DNA of 64,000 bases from Fructilactobacillus lindneri DSM 20690 = JCM 11027 (GCF_002907375.1 NZ_MIYK01000001.1:248001-312000); one strand, 5' to 3'; positions 18,051-27,722 are shown, counted from the stretch's first letter. Notes: generated from the sequence alone by a model not told the origin. Translations and numbers: made by a program.

Positions 18051-20024
18051 ATGGCAGAGTTAACCTTTGAATTTCCTGATGGGAATAAAAAAGAATTTAA
18101 TCGAGGAATTACTGTTGAAGAAATTGCTAAATCAATTTCTGTTAGTCTAGCTAAGAAATCAGTAGCTGGTAAGGTTGATGGAAATTTAGTTGATGTAATG
18201 CAACCTTTAGATGAAGGTGGTAAGATTGAAATTATTACTTCTGGATCTGAAGAAGGGCTTCAAGTATTACGTCAAGGAGCAGCACAATTATTAGAAGCTG
18301 TAGTAAAAAAAGAATTCCCTGAAATAAGAATTGGGGAAATTTCAGCTGATGAAGATGGTTTTTACGTTGATACTGATAAAGAAGATCGCCAGGTTAGTGC
18401 TGATGAATTAGATAATCTTGCTGCAAAAATGAAAAAAGTAATTAAAAATGATGCAAGTGTAAAACGAGTTTATTTAACTAAAGAAGATGCACTTAAAGAG
18501 GTTGATGGTGATCCATATCAAGCTAAATTAATTAATCAAATTAATTCAGATAATGTGTTATTTTATGGTATTGATGGGATTTTAACTTTGGCACAAGGAG
18601 TAGTAGCTCCTAGTTTGAAAGATTTAAAACACTTTAAATTATTGTCAGTTGCTGGTGCTTATTGGGAAGGAAAATCTTCTAACCCAATGTTACAAAGAAT
18701 TTATGGAACTGCTTTTTATAAAGAAGCAGAACTAAAAGCAGATTTACAACAACGCCAAGAAGCAAAAGAGCGTGATCATCGTGTGATTGGTAATAATCTT
18801 GATTTATTCTTTGTAGATCCTAAAGTTGGAGCTGGACTTCCATACTGGATGCCAAATGGTGCAACTATTCGTCGTACGATTGAAAGATACATTACAGACA
18901 AAGAAATCGCTCATGGATATCAACATGTTTATACTCCTGTTTTAGCTAATCTTGATTTATATAAACAATCAGGTCATTGGGATCACTATCGAGAGGATAT
19001 GTTTCCACCAATGAAAATGGATGATGATGAAATGCTTGAATTACGTCCGATGAATTGTCCTTCTCATATTCAAATTTATAAACATCATATTCGTTCATAT
19101 CGTGAATTGCCTTTGCGAATTGCTGAATTAGGAATGATGCATCGTTATGAAAAATCAGGAGCTCTGAGTGGACTACAACGAGTTCGTGAAATGACTTTAA
19201 ATGACGGGCATACCTTTGTAAGTTTGGATCAAATCCAGGATGAATTTAAAAAGATTCTTAACTTAATGATGGAAGTATACAAGGATTTTGATATCGATAA
19301 CTATACTTTCCAATTAAGTTATCGTGATCCAAAGAATACTGAAAAGTATTTTGATGATGATGAAATGTGGAATAAAGCTCAATCAATGTTGAAAGGTGCT
19401 ATGGATGATCTTGGTTTAGACTATGTAGAAGCTGAAGGTGAAGCAGCATTTTATGGTCCAAAACTTGATGTGCAGACCAAGACTGCGCTAGGTAATGAAG
19501 AAACTTTATCAACTATCCAATTAGATTTCATGTTGCCAGAACGATTTGATCTTCATTATGTTGGTGAAGATGGTAAAGAACATCGTCCCGTTATGATTCA
19601 TCGTGGGATTGTATCAACTATGGAAAGATTTACTGCTTACTTAATTGAAATGTATAAAGGTGCTTTCCCAACTTGGTTAGCACCTAAACAAGTGCAAATT
19701 ATTCCCGTTAGCGATGATAAACACGGTGATTATGCTAAAGCTATCAATGAAAAATTACGTGCAGTTAACATCCGTTCCAATGTTGATGAACGAAGTGAAA
19801 AGATGGGATATTTAATTCGAGATGCACAAACTCATAAAATACCATATACGATTGTTGTTGGTGATGATGAAGTTAAAAATAATACTATTTCTGTGCGTAA
19901 ATACGGAGAAGATAACAGTCGCGACTTATCAATGGATGACTTTTTGATGGAAATTTTAAAAGATATTTCTACTTATTCGCGAAATGATGAAAAAGATAGT
20001 AGTAAGGTTGACAAAGTTAAATAA
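18051..20024 (+). CDS. thrS: Threonine--tRNA ligase
   Basis: Charges tRNA-Thr and edits Ser-tRNA-Thr. The 657 residues show a TGS domain (to about 62), then the SAD-type editing domain in shortened or diverged form, since the usual HxxxH zinc-type motif is not obvious. The class II catalytic core contains the [15 protein letters not shown] zinc cysteine, the motif 2 region [20 protein letters not shown] and motif 3 [12 protein letters not shown]. The C-terminal anticodon-binding domain (VQIIPVSD) follows. AGGAGG precedes the ATG, and expression is controlled by the T-box. Confidence 0.95.
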   Translation: MAELTFEFPDGNKKEFNRGITVEEIAKSISVSLAKKSVAGKVDGNLVDVMQPLDEGGKIEIITSGSEEGLQVLRQGAAQLLEAVVKKEFPEIRIGEISADEDGFYVDTDKEDRQVSADELDNLAAKMKKVIKNDASVKRVYLTKEDALKEVDGDPYQAKLINQINSDNVLFYGIDGILTLAQGVVAPSLKDLKHFKLLSVAGAYWEGKSSNPMLQRIYGTAFYKEAELKADLQQRQEAKERDHRVIGNNLDLFFVDPKVGAGLPYWMPNGATIRRTIERYITDKEIAHGYQHVYTPVLANLDLYKQSGHWDHYREDMFPPMKMDDDEMLELRPMNCPSHIQIYKHHIRSYRELPLRIAELGMMHRYEKSGALSGLQRVREMTLNDGHTFVSLDQIQDEFKKILNLMMEVYKDFDIDNYTFQLSYRDPKNTEKYFDDDEMWNKAQSMLKGAMDDLGLDYVEAEGEAAFYGPKLDVQTKTALGNEETLSTIQLDFMLPERFDLHYVGEDGKEHRPVMIHRGIVSTMERFTAYLIEMYKGAFPTWLAPKQVQIIPVSDDKHGDYAKAINEKLRAVNIRSNVDERSEKMGYLIRDAQTHKIPYTIVVGDDEVKNNTISVRKYGEDNSRDLSMDDFLMEILKDISTYSRNDEKDSSKVDKVK

Positions 20025-20039
20025 TCTTGATAATATTAA

Positions 20040-20189
20040 ATAGATAAAAGCAGAGGCTTCCCGCTTCTCGCCTTAGTGATACTGATTGCTGGGCTTTTAC
20101 GGATTAATGACCTATTTAATAGGTGTAGCGGGTATTCAGCTGAATGCCCGCTATTTTTCTGCTTTAAATATACTTGGAGGTGAACCACC
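20040..20189 (+). promoter_or_regulatory. L20 leader: autoregulatory attenuator of infC-rpmI-rplT
   Basis: This 150-nt untranslated leader precedes infC in the position of the Firmicute L20 leader. It contains a GC-rich paired region (AAAAGC at 20045-20050 with GCTTTT near 20093-20098), a small ACCTATT/AATAGGT hairpin (20110-20124), and a 13-bp attenuator hairpin (20127-20152) ending in ATTTTT. In the known system, excess protein L20 binds the leader and favours termination. Confidence 0.8.
20127..20158 (+). terminator. Attenuator terminator inside the L20 leader
   Basis: AGCGGGTATTCAG pairs with CTGAATGCCCGCT over 13 positions including one G-U, followed by ATTTTT, 31 nt before the infC start. 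Confidence 0.8.
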
Positions 20190-20714
20190 ATAGCAAAGAG
20201 AGATCAAATGGTCAATGAAGGTATTCGAGCTCATGAAATGATGATTATTGATGATAATGGTAATAAACTTGGTCTGAAGTCAAAACAGGATGCTTTACAA
20301 ATGGCGGAAGATGCTAATCTTGATTTAGTACTTGTAGCTCCTAATGCAAAACCAGCGGTTGCAAAAATACTTGATTATGGTAAGTATCGTTTTAATCGGC
20401 AAAAGAAAGAGCGTGAAGCTCGTAAAAAGCAAAAGACTGTTAGTCTTAAAGAAATTCGTTTAAGTCCTACAATTGACACTAACGACTTTAATACTAAACT
20501 TAAAAATGCACAGAAATTTTTAAATAAAGGTGAAAAAGTTAGAGTTTCAATTAGATTTAAAGGACGTGCCATTACGCATAAAGAAATTGGACGTCAGGTT
20601 CTTAATAGAATGGCTGATGCAACTTCTGATATTGCAACAGTAACTCAGAGAGCAAAAATGGATGGCCGTAGTATGTTCTTAATGCTTGCACCAAGTAATA
20701 AAAGAAAGAACTAG
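20190..20714 (+). CDS. infC: Translation initiation factor IF-3, ATA start codon
   Basis: Binds the 30S subunit and controls start-codon choice. The first in-frame ATG (20208) has no ribosome-binding site and would remove the conserved start. The strong GGAGGTGA (20177-20184) points to the in-frame ATA at 20190, giving (M)[16 protein letters not shown], which aligns with other IF-3 proteins. Rare AUU/AUC/AUA starts on infC are known and let IF-3 repress its own translation. N-domain, Lys-rich linker ([13 protein letters not shown]) and C-domain ([14 protein letters not shown]) are complete, 174 residues in all. Confidence 0.93.
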   Translation: MAKRDQMVNEGIRAHEMMIIDDNGNKLGLKSKQDALQMAEDANLDLVLVAPNAKPAVAKILDYGKYRFNRQKKEREARKKQKTVSLKEIRLSPTIDTNDFNTKLKNAQKFLNKGEKVRVSIRFKGRAITHKEIGRQVLNRMADATSDIATVTQRAKMDGRSMFLMLAPSNKRKN

Positions 20715-20747
20715 CTTTAACAGCTAATTAAAGAGGAGGAAATTGTT

Positions 20748-20942
20748 ATGCCAAAGATGAAATCAAATCGTGCGGTTGCCAAAAGATTTAAGAAAACTTC
20801 TAAAGGTGGACTTAAAAGTGCTCATGCCTTTACTGATCATAGATTCCACGGTAAAACTAAGAAACAACGTAGACATTTACGTGGAACACATACGCTTAGC
20901 AAAATTTGGGTTAAGACCTATACTGAACTATTAAGAAAATAA
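20748..20942 (+). CDS. rpmI: 50S ribosomal protein L35
   Basis: A 64-residue, highly basic protein with the L35 signature [15 protein letters not shown] near the start and [16 protein letters not shown] later. AGGAGG precedes the ATG. It lies between infC and rplT in the conserved operon, under the L20 leader. Confidence 0.97.
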   Translation: MPKMKSNRAVAKRFKKTSKGGLKSAHAFTDHRFHGKTKKQRRHLRGTHTLSKIWVKTYTELLRK

Positions 20943-20965
20943 TTTAATCTTAGGGGGATTTTAAT

Positions 20966-21319
20966 ATGCCACGAGTAAAAGGTGGAACTGCCACACGTAA
21001 TCGTCGGAAACGTGTTCTTAAATTAGCTAAAGGATACCGCGGTGGAAAACATCGTCTATTTAAAACAGCTAAAGATCAAGTAATGAAGTCACAGGAATAT
21101 GCTTTCCGTGATCGTCGTAACAACAAAGGTAATTTTAGAAAAATTTGGATTGCTAGAATTAATGCAGCAGCTAGAATTAATGATATTAGTTACAGCAAAC
21201 TTATGCATGGTTTAAAGGAAGCTAATATTGATATGAATCGTAAAATGTTAGCTGATTTAGCCGTTAACGATGCAGATGCATTCGCTGCATTAGCTGAACA
21301 AGCTAAAAAAGCTTTATAA
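20966..21319 (+). CDS. rplT: 50S ribosomal protein L20
   Basis: An assembly protein that binds 23S rRNA early and serves as the operon's repressor in Firmicutes. All 117 residues are present: the long basic N-terminal extension ([19 protein letters not shown]) and the globular part ([19 protein letters not shown]). An AGGGGG ribosome-binding site is upstream. It is last in its operon, followed by a terminator. Confidence 0.97.
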   Translation: MPRVKGGTATRNRRKRVLKLAKGYRGGKHRLFKTAKDQVMKSQEYAFRDRRNNKGNFRKIWIARINAAARINDISYSKLMHGLKEANIDMNRKMLADLAVNDADAFAALAEQAKKAL

Positions 21320-21337
21320 TAAAATAAATCTTATTTT

Positions 21338-21373
21338 AAACTTTCACCATTTTATGTTGGTGGAAGTTTTTTT
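21338..21373 (+). terminator. Terminator of the infC-rpmI-rplT operon
   Basis: AAACTTTCACCA pairs with TGGTGGAAGTTT (12 bp, one G-U) over an 8-nt loop, then seven T. Confidence 0.9.
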
Positions 21374-21448
21374 ATTAGAATCTTCCCAATTCATATCCAA
21401 ATGCTTTAAAATAAAGTAAGTAAATTTAGCGAAGAGAGTGGGTTTGTT

Positions 21449-21976
21449 ATGTTATCATCTTTTAAACCAACATGGATGGTACAAAGTATTTATCATATTT
21501 CACCTGAAAAATTAAAAAAACATGGAATTAATACAATTTTGACGGATCTTGATAATACTTTGATTCCTTGGAATAATGCTACTGGCACAGAAAAAGTTAT
21601 CAAATGGATTGATAAGCTGCATAGTTATGGTATTAAAGTTATTGTCGTTTCTAACAATGATCCCAAAAGAGTTAGAGTTGCTGTGAAAGATTTACAATTA
21701 CCATTTGTTTCACATGCTCTAAAACCACTTGGAATTGGAATAAAAAAAACTTTAAAGAGCTATCATCTTAAAAAAAATCAGGTAGTAATGGTGGGTGATC
21801 AATTAATGACTGACATTTGGGCAGCAAATAATTGTGGAATCGCTAGTATTTGGGTAAAACCATTAAAGTCTAGTGATATGTTACCAACCAAAATCAATCG
21901 TTATTTTGAAGCGATTGTTTATAAAATGCTCCAAAATAAATATTCTGACTTGAAATGGAAAGAGGATATTGATTAA
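21449..21976 (+). CDS. yqeG: YqeG family HAD-type phosphatase
   Basis: A 175-residue HAD phosphatase of subfamily IIIA. It shows the nucleophile motif DLDNTLIPW, motif II VVSNND, the Lys of ALKPLG and motif III VMVGDQLMTDIWAAN. The physiological substrate is not established in lactobacilli. It heads the yqeG-yqeH-yhbY-nadD-yqeK-rsfS cluster and overlaps the start of yqeH by one base. Confidence 0.92.
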   Translation: MLSSFKPTWMVQSIYHISPEKLKKHGINTILTDLDNTLIPWNNATGTEKVIKWIDKLHSYGIKVIVVSNNDPKRVRVAVKDLQLPFVSHALKPLGIGIKKTLKSYHLKKNQVVMVGDQLMTDIWAANNCGIASIWVKPLKSSDMLPTKINRYFEAIVYKMLQNKYSDLKWKEDID

Positions 21977-23118
21977 TGAAAAAAAATGATGAAACAATCA
22001 TTAATGAAGAGACAAACGAAGAACCATTGTATTGTATTGGTTGTGGAGCAGAGATTCAAACCACTAATCCTAAAGAACCTGGATATACTCCACAATCTGC
22101 CGTTGAAAAAGGATTAGATTCAGGGGAGTTATATTGTCAGCGATGTTTTAAATTACGTCATTATAATGAAATCCAACCGGTTAGTATTTCTGATGATGAT
22201 TTTTTAGAATTATTAAGTAAAATTGGGAAAACTGATTCATTGGTTGTATATGTAGTAGATATTTTTGATGTCAATGGAAGTATTATTCCAGGGATTCAAC
22301 GGTTTGTTGGAGATAATCCGATTATGGTAGTAGGTAATAAAGTTGATTTATTACCATCATCATTCAAACGAACCAAAGTAAAAGACTGGCTTCGACAAAT
22401 GGTAAATAAAGCTGGAATTAAACCAGTTGATATTGAATTAGCTTCTGCTAAAACTAATCAATCCGTGGATAATTTATTAGATGCAATTAATAAGTATGAA
22501 AAAAATCGTGATGTATATGTAGTCGGGGTTACGAATGTCGGAAAATCCACCCTGATTAATCAAATTATTCACCAAAGTTCTGGAGAAAAACAATTAATTA
22601 CGACTTCAAAATTTCCTGGAACAACGCTTGATATGATTAAAATTCCACTAGATAATGGCCATTATTTAATTGATACTCCAGGTATTATCCATGAGAGTCA
22701 GATGGCACATTATTTATCTCCTAAAGATTTAAAGTATGTTTCACCACAAAAAACAATCAAACCGCGGTCTTATCAACTTAATGAAGGACAAACATTATTT
22801 TTAGGTGCATTAGGTCGCTTTGATTATATTAAGGGATCAAAAGCAGGTTTCGTAGTATATGCTGACAATAATTTAATGATCCATAGAACGAAGCTGGAAA
22901 ATGCAGACGATTTTTTCGAAAAACATGCCGGAGAATTGTTAAATCCTCCAATTGGCAAAGAAAATGTTATTCCATTACAACGACATGAATTTAAGATAAC
23001 TGATACTTCAGATTTAGTAATTGAAGGATTAGGTTGGATAACTGTCCCTAAAGGATCAATTGTAGCAGGATGGGCTCCTAAAGGTGTCGCTGTTTTGATT
23101 CGTAAATCAATGTTTTAA
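21976..23118 (+). CDS. yqeH: Ribosome biogenesis GTPase YqeH (circularly permuted)
   Basis: Needed for 30S assembly. An N-terminal zinc finger (CIGCGAEIQ...CQRCFKLRHYN) is followed by GTPase motifs in permuted order: NKVDLLP (G4), a SAKT (G5), then P-loop GVTNVGKST (G1) and DTPG (G3). A C-terminal RNA-binding region follows. The 380 residues match the family. It is translationally coupled with yqeG. Confidence 0.95.
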   Translation: MKKNDETIINEETNEEPLYCIGCGAEIQTTNPKEPGYTPQSAVEKGLDSGELYCQRCFKLRHYNEIQPVSISDDDFLELLSKIGKTDSLVVYVVDIFDVNGSIIPGIQRFVGDNPIMVVGNKVDLLPSSFKRTKVKDWLRQMVNKAGIKPVDIELASAKTNQSVDNLLDAINKYEKNRDVYVVGVTNVGKSTLINQIIHQSSGEKQLITTSKFPGTTLDMIKIPLDNGHYLIDTPGIIHESQMAHYLSPKDLKYVSPQKTIKPRSYQLNEGQTLFLGALGRFDYIKGSKAGFVVYADNNLMIHRTKLENADDFFEKHAGELLNPPIGKENVIPLQRHEFKITDTSDLVIEGLGWITVPKGSIVAGWAPKGVAVLIRKSMF

Positions 23119-23129
23119 AAGGAGAATGT

Positions 23130-23441
23130 ATGAAATTAACTGGAAAACAAAAAAGATTTTTACGTGCAAATGCTAATCATCTTCGTCCAATTTTTTCGGT
23201 TGGAAAAAATGGATTAAATGAAGTTTGGTTAAATGAAGTTATTCAAGCAGTAAATAAACGTGAATTGGTGAAGATAAGTATTCAACAAAGTGCAGACGTT
23301 GATGTTGATGATGTTAAACAATTTGTGGAAGATAATAGTGAAATTCAAGTAGTTCAAACAATTGGAAAAACTGTTTTATTATTTAATCAATCAAATAATC
23401 CTGCTCATCGCGATATTTCCAATGGGGTTTTTAACTTGTAG
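23130..23441 (+). CDS. yhbY: YhbY family CRM-domain RNA-binding protein
   Basis: A 103-residue CRM-domain protein associated with pre-50S particles. It shows KQKRFLRANANHL at the start, the GKNGLN loop corresponding to the GxxG RNA-binding motif, and IGKTVLLFNQS near the end. AGGAG precedes the ATG. In Bacillus aroE lies between yqeH and yhbY; here the two genes are only 11 nt apart and aroE is absent. Confidence 0.93.
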   Translation: MKLTGKQKRFLRANANHLRPIFSVGKNGLNEVWLNEVIQAVNKRELVKISIQQSADVDVDDVKQFVEDNSEIQVVQTIGKTVLLFNQSNNPAHRDISNGVFNL

Positions 23442-23450
23442 GAGTATCAA

Positions 23451-24023
23451 ATGAAACATAAAAAAATAGGTATATTAGGCGGTACATTTAATCCAATTCA
23501 TATTGGTCATCTTGTGATTGCAGAACAGGCATTGGCACAATTGCAATTGGATAAAGTATATTTTATGCCCGATTTTATTCCGCCACATATTGATGCTAAA
23601 ACAGCAATTGCTGCCAAAGATCGCGTTAATATGATTAATTTAGCCATTGAAAATAATGACCAATTTGGAATTGAAATGAATGAAATAGAGCGTGGCGGAA
23701 AAAGTTATAGTTATGATACAATGATTAACTTAAAAAAAGCACATCCAATGAATGAATATTATTTTATTATTGGTGGAGATATGGTATCGTATTTGCCAAA
23801 ATGGTATCGAATTAAAGATTTACTTTCATTAGTTACGTTTGTTGGAGTTGATCGTCAAGGTAATTCGCATATGTCAAAATATCCAGTGAAGTGGATTAAA
23901 GTTCCAACCATTGCTATTTCATCTACATTTATACGGGATAGTATTAAAAGTAATAAAAATATTATATATTTAGTTCCAGATAAAGTTTTAACCTATATTA
24001 AGGAGCATCATCTTTATGAATGA
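23451..24023 (+). CDS. nadD: Nicotinate-nucleotide adenylyltransferase NadD
   Basis: Converts nicotinate mononucleotide and ATP into deamido-NAD. It shows GGTFNPIHIGHLVIAEQA with the HIGH nucleotidyltransferase motif, GGDMVSYLPKW, and the ATP-binding ISSTFIRDSI. It has 190 residues. Its last 8 nt overlap the first of yqeK. Confidence 0.95.
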   Translation: MKHKKIGILGGTFNPIHIGHLVIAEQALAQLQLDKVYFMPDFIPPHIDAKTAIAAKDRVNMINLAIENNDQFGIEMNEIERGGKSYSYDTMINLKKAHPMNEYYFIIGGDMVSYLPKWYRIKDLLSLVTFVGVDRQGNSHMSKYPVKWIKVPTIAISSTFIRDSIKSNKNIIYLVPDKVLTYIKEHHLYE

Positions 24024-24618
24024 AAATAAATTAGATTATCAAAAGTATTCATCATATAGTAGAGACGAAATTATTGCTAAAATGAAAAAAGTTTTAAAGC
24101 ATGAGCGGTTTGAACATTGTTTACGAGTTGAGCAGGTTGCAATCGATTTAGCCAGAGAAAACGAATTTGATGAAACTGTGGCTGGGTTAGCAGGATTGGT
24201 TCACGATTATGCTAAACAACGTTCTTCCAATGATTTTGAAAAAGCAATTTATGAATACCATTTAGATCTTGACTTGCTAAATTACGGAAAATCAATTTGG
24301 CATGGATATGTTGGTTATTTATTTGTTCAACACGAATTAGGTATTAATGATGTTCGAATTTTAAATGCAGTTAAATATCATACGATTGGCGCTCCTGATA
24401 TGGGCATTTGTGCGCAAATTGTATACATGGCTGATTATATTGAACCTAATCGAACTTTTGCAGGGGTAGAAGAAGCACGTCGTCTGACACATGATAATTT
24501 ATGGCGGGGTGTGGTATATCAAAATCAAAATACTATGGATTTTTTAATTAAAAAAGGGAAAGCAATTTATCCGGCTGCAGTTATTGCTTATAATTCGATT
24601 GTAGCAGGCATCAAATAG
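24016..24618 (+). CDS. yqeK: HD-domain hydrolase YqeK (bis-nucleosyl tetraphosphatase type)
   Basis: A 200-residue HD-superfamily protein with metal-binding His in HCLRVEQVA and the HD pair in GLVHDYAK, followed by KYHTIG and YMADYIEPNR. Members of this family symmetrically hydrolyse diadenosine tetraphosphate (Ap4A). AAGGAGC is inside the nadD end, and the genes overlap by 8 nt. Confidence 0.93.
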   Translation: MNENKLDYQKYSSYSRDEIIAKMKKVLKHERFEHCLRVEQVAIDLARENEFDETVAGLAGLVHDYAKQRSSNDFEKAIYEYHLDLDLLNYGKSIWHGYVGYLFVQHELGINDVRILNAVKYHTIGAPDMGICAQIVYMADYIEPNRTFAGVEEARRLTHDNLWRGVVYQNQNTMDFLIKKGKAIYPAAVIAYNSIVAGIK

Positions 24619-24626
24619 GAGAATTT

Positions 24627-24986
24627 ATGGATAACCAAGAAATTTTACAAATAATAGTTAAAGCAGCTGATGAAAGAAGAGCACATGATATTGAGGTTCT
24701 CAAGATTGAAAATCTTAGTGTTATGGGAAGATATTTTGTTATTATGGATGCTAGTTCTGAGCGACAAGTTAAAGCAATTTCTAACAATATTATTGACCAT
24801 TTAAATGAAAATCATGTAAAAATCATCCATTTAGAGGGAAAAGATAATGCCAAATGGATTTTGATTGATTTAGGAGATGTAATTGTCCATGTCTTCACTT
24901 CAGAAACACGTGAATTTTATAACTTAGAAAAATTATGGGCAGACGCGATTGTTGAAGACATATCTGATTGGATAACCGAGGATTAA
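24627..24986 (+). CDS. rsfS: Ribosomal silencing factor RsfS
   Basis: Binds L14 on the 50S subunit and blocks 30S joining during starvation. The 119 residues show the family's ADERRAHDIEVLKIENLS, YFVIMDASSERQV and WILIDLGDVIVHVF motifs. AGGAG precedes the ATG. The methyltransferase gene starts 3 nt after its stop. Confidence 0.95.
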   Translation: MDNQEILQIIVKAADERRAHDIEVLKIENLSVMGRYFVIMDASSERQVKAISNNIIDHLNENHVKIIHLEGKDNAKWILIDLGDVIVHVFTSETREFYNLEKLWADAIVEDISDWITED

Positions 24987-24988
24987 AA

Positions 24989-25726
24989 ATGATTTACAGT
25001 AAATTTGCAACATTTTACGATGAATTATTTGATAATCAATTATATAAGCGTTGGTTTTCTTTTGTTGCTAATAATGTTAAATCAGATGCTTCTCTATTAG
25101 ATTTGGCCTGTGGAACTGGACGTCTACTTGTTATTTTGAAGCAAGAACATTATCAAGTAGTGGGAGCTGATTTATCTGATGACATGCTGACAATTGCACA
25201 AATGCATTTATCTGAAAAGGATTTTTTTGATACTGAATTGATTCAAGCTAATATGTTAGATTTAAATGGTTTAACTAATTTTGATGATATTATGTGTTTT
25301 GACGACTCAATTTGTTATTTAAATAATATTGATGAAGTTCAAGAGATGTTTAGTCAAGTCCATGAGCATTTAAATAAGGGTGGTAAATTTTTGTTTGATG
25401 TCATAACCCCTTATCAAACTGATATTAAATATCCAGGATATATGTATAATTTTCATGATCAAGATCATGCATTTATGTGGACGACATATACTGGGGAACA
25501 AATTCATTCTGTTGAGCATGATTTATCATTTTTTGAATACAATGAAAAAATTAATGCTTACGATGAATACAGTGAAACTCATAAAGAACGAACTTATGAA
25601 TTAACTGAATATAAAAATGCCTTAAAACTAGCAGGATTTAATAATATTAAAGTAACAAGTGACTTTGGAGAGCAAAAAATTGATGATAAAACTACTCGTT
25701 GGTTCTTTGTTTGTGAGAAAGTATAA
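24989..25726 (+). CDS. yqeM: Class I SAM-dependent methyltransferase (YqeM type)
   Basis: A 245-residue methyltransferase with motif I LLDLACGTGRL, the acidic GADLS, and a motif IV-like region (IMCFDDSICYL). The substrate is unknown. I use the ATG at 24989, which has GAGGA 6 nt upstream; an in-frame TTG at 24968 inside rsfS is less likely. It occupies the position of Bacillus yqeM, after the rsfS homologue. The stop overlaps the tmcAL start by one base. Confidence 0.85.
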   Translation: MIYSKFATFYDELFDNQLYKRWFSFVANNVKSDASLLDLACGTGRLLVILKQEHYQVVGADLSDDMLTIAQMHLSEKDFFDTELIQANMLDLNGLTNFDDIMCFDDSICYLNNIDEVQEMFSQVHEHLNKGGKFLFDVITPYQTDIKYPGYMYNFHDQDHAFMWTTYTGEQIHSVEHDLSFFEYNEKINAYDEYSETHKERTYELTEYKNALKLAGFNNIKVTSDFGEQKIDDKTTRWFFVCEKV

Positions 25727-26856
25727 TGAAAAAATTAAAAGCAGTAGGGATTATTGCCGAATATGATCCGTTTCATAACGGTCATTTATTTCAACTTAAG
25801 ACCGCAAAAGAAAAAACTAATGCTGATTTAGTAGTAGTGGTAATGAGCAGCAATTGGACCCAACGAGGGGAACCCGCAATTTTTGATAAATGGACCCGTA
25901 CACAAATGGCATTGGATAATGGGGTTGATTTAGTAATAGAATTACCAATTCAGGACGCAGTCCAGCCAGCTGGTATCTTTGCTACTCAAGCTGTTAAATT
26001 AATTAATTATCTCCAATGTTCATTTTTATCTTTTGGAAGCGAGCATGCTGATTGGGATTTTAATCAATTTAAAAAAGTCAATTTAAATTTTGAGTTATCG
26101 TTTCATAAAGACTATCGAAAAACTTATCCCCAAGTGTTTAATCAAGCGCTTCAAGAAAATTTAGGATTGGAAATCAATAATCCCAATGATACGTTAGGAT
26201 TTTGGTATGCTCAGGCAGCTCAAAAATTTAATTCTAATTTAGAATTAGTTCCAATCGATCGAAAAGAAAGTAATCATAGTGATGAAAATTTTTCAAAGGA
26301 AATTTCAAGCGGGAAATCAATTAGAATGGCAATTAAAAATCAACAAAATGATTATTTGACTTATCTTCCTAAATCATCTATTAATCCTAACAACTTAAAA
26401 CCGCTATTTTGGGATGATTTTTGGCCATATTTAAAATATGAAATTACCCAAATTTCTTTATCTGATTTAAAAGAAATTTATCAAATGACTGATGGGTTAG
26501 AATATCGATTCAAGAAAATGGCACTTAATGCTAACACCTTTATTGAATTTGTCGATGCAGTTAAAAGTAAAAGGTATACCTATACTAGAATTCAAAGACT
26601 ATGCGTTTATGTTTTGTTTAAAATGACAGTTCAAAATATAAGTGAATGTGATAGTTGTCTTAGAATTTTAGGAACTAATCAAATTGGACGTCAATATTTA
26701 AAGCAAATTAAACATGAATGTCCAGTTCCAATTATTTCAAAGATAGATAAAAATGCTTTTGAAAATCAGCTTTATTTAGAGTGTAAAGCAGGGACTTTAA
26801 CAGAGATGGTTAATGGAAAGCAACAAGATTTATTTCAACACTCGATAATAATTTGA
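25726..26856 (+). CDS. tmcAL: tRNA(Met) cytidine acetate ligase TmcAL
   Basis: Uses ATP and acetate to form N4-acetylcytidine at the wobble position of elongator tRNA-Met. The nucleotidyltransferase N-terminus has GIIAEYDPFHNGHLFQL (the HNGH site), then SSNWTQRGEPAIFDKW. The central and C-terminal helical parts (GLEYRFKK, SKRYTYTRIQR) fit the YlbM family. It has 376 residues and follows yqeM by overlap. Confidence 0.92.
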   Translation: MKKLKAVGIIAEYDPFHNGHLFQLKTAKEKTNADLVVVVMSSNWTQRGEPAIFDKWTRTQMALDNGVDLVIELPIQDAVQPAGIFATQAVKLINYLQCSFLSFGSEHADWDFNQFKKVNLNFELSFHKDYRKTYPQVFNQALQENLGLEINNPNDTLGFWYAQAAQKFNSNLELVPIDRKESNHSDENFSKEISSGKSIRMAIKNQQNDYLTYLPKSSINPNNLKPLFWDDFWPYLKYEITQISLSDLKEIYQMTDGLEYRFKKMALNANTFIEFVDAVKSKRYTYTRIQRLCVYVLFKMTVQNISECDSCLRILGTNQIGRQYLKQIKHECPVPIISKIDKNAFENQLYLECKAGTLTEMVNGKQQDLFQHSIII

Positions 26857-26867
26857 TGAATAGCTAT

Positions 26868-26909
26868 CAAGGAGCAGTCCTTGACATTAGATTTTTTTCT
26901 AAGTATAAT
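26868..26909 (+). promoter_or_regulatory. Consensus sigma-A promoter of DUF177-rpmF, with a dyad over the -35
   Basis: A perfect TTGACA (26881-26886), a 17-nt spacer and a perfect TATAAT (26904-26909) form the best promoter in the window. The inverted repeat CAAGGA-GCAG-TCCTTG (26868-26883) overlaps the first three bases of the -35 box and could be an operator. It has no T-run, so it is not a terminator. Confidence 0.85.
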
Positions 26910-26936
26910 TAAAACTGTTGCATTGGAGGTTATTTT

Positions 26937-27491
26937 ATGAAATGGTCCTTTGAAAATTTACAAGGATATAAAGACAAACCTTACGAGGAATCTGCAGTCC
27001 TTGATTTAAAACAGGATTTAAAAGAACGATATCCAGATGAGATTTTAGATGCAACTCCACTTAATGTTTCGATTTCAAGTATTGCCAATGATGGTGATGT
27101 GATTATTGATGCAGACATTAAGGGAAGTATTACTGTCCCATCTTCAAGATCATTAGTGCCAGTTGAAATCCCGCTAGATTTTCATGTTAATGAAGTTTAT
27201 GTAAATACTAATGCTGCTTTAAATCGTTATGATGAAGAGGTGGTTGCTTTGTTAATTGATGAATCTGGAATGATTGATTTTGATAAGGCTGTTGTAGATA
27301 ATGTGATTGTTCAAATTCCAATGCAAGTTCTTTCTCCAGATGAAAAGAATGGAAAACAAATGCCATCTGGAAATGACTGGAATGTTGTTTCTGAAGATGA
27401 TTTTGACCATCAAAAGGAGAATGCTAAAAAAGTTGATCCACGTTTCGCAAGTTTGAAGAATTTTTATTCTTCTAATAATGACGAAACTTAA
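26937..27491 (+). CDS. yceD: DUF177 (YceD) family protein
   Basis: A 184-residue acidic DUF177 protein, the widely conserved partner of rpmF. The YceD family has been linked to 23S rRNA accumulation in plants and bacteria, but its biochemistry is unclear. It shows SSRSLVPVEIPLDFHVNEVY in the middle and the family ending VDPRFASLKNF. GGAGG precedes the ATG. It forms an operon with rpmF, 41 nt downstream. The usual cysteine pair seen in some DUF177 proteins is not present here. Confidence 0.9.
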   Translation: MKWSFENLQGYKDKPYEESAVLDLKQDLKERYPDEILDATPLNVSISSIANDGDVIIDADIKGSITVPSSRSLVPVEIPLDFHVNEVYVNTNAALNRYDEEVVALLIDESGMIDFDKAVVDNVIVQIPMQVLSPDEKNGKQMPSGNDWNVVSEDDFDHQKENAKKVDPRFASLKNFYSSNNDET

Positions 27492-27532
27492 TAATTCACT
27501 AGTGGAAATTAAGCAAAGGGAGGTTATTAATA

Positions 27533-27715
27533 ATGGCTGTACCAAAGAGAAAAACTTCTAAATCAAGAAGAGATAATCGTCGTGGACACATTAAATTGTC
27601 AGTTCCTGGCATGAGTCCATGTCCTAATTGTGGTGAACTCCGCAAATCACACTATGTATGTCCTAGTTGTGGATATTACGATGGTAAAGAAGTAGTTGCT
27701 AAAAAAAGTAACTAA
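27533..27715 (+). CDS. rpmF: 50S ribosomal protein L32
   Basis: A 60-residue basic protein with [18 protein letters not shown] at the start and a zinc ribbon CPNCGE...[10 protein letters not shown] (all four cysteines kept). It is therefore the zinc-dependent form rather than the Cys-less paralogue. AGGGAGG precedes the ATG. Confidence 0.97.
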   Translation: MAVPKRKTSKSRRDNRRGHIKLSVPGMSPCPNCGELRKSHYVCPSCGYYDGKEVVAKKSN

Positions 27716-27722
27716 TTAAATT

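Noticed and set aside
18051-20024. thrS as a paralogue acquired from elsewhere, because its editing-domain motif is not obvious
   Set aside because: Base composition, T-box control and position before infC all fit the native housekeeping gene, and I cannot align the editing domain reliably by eye.
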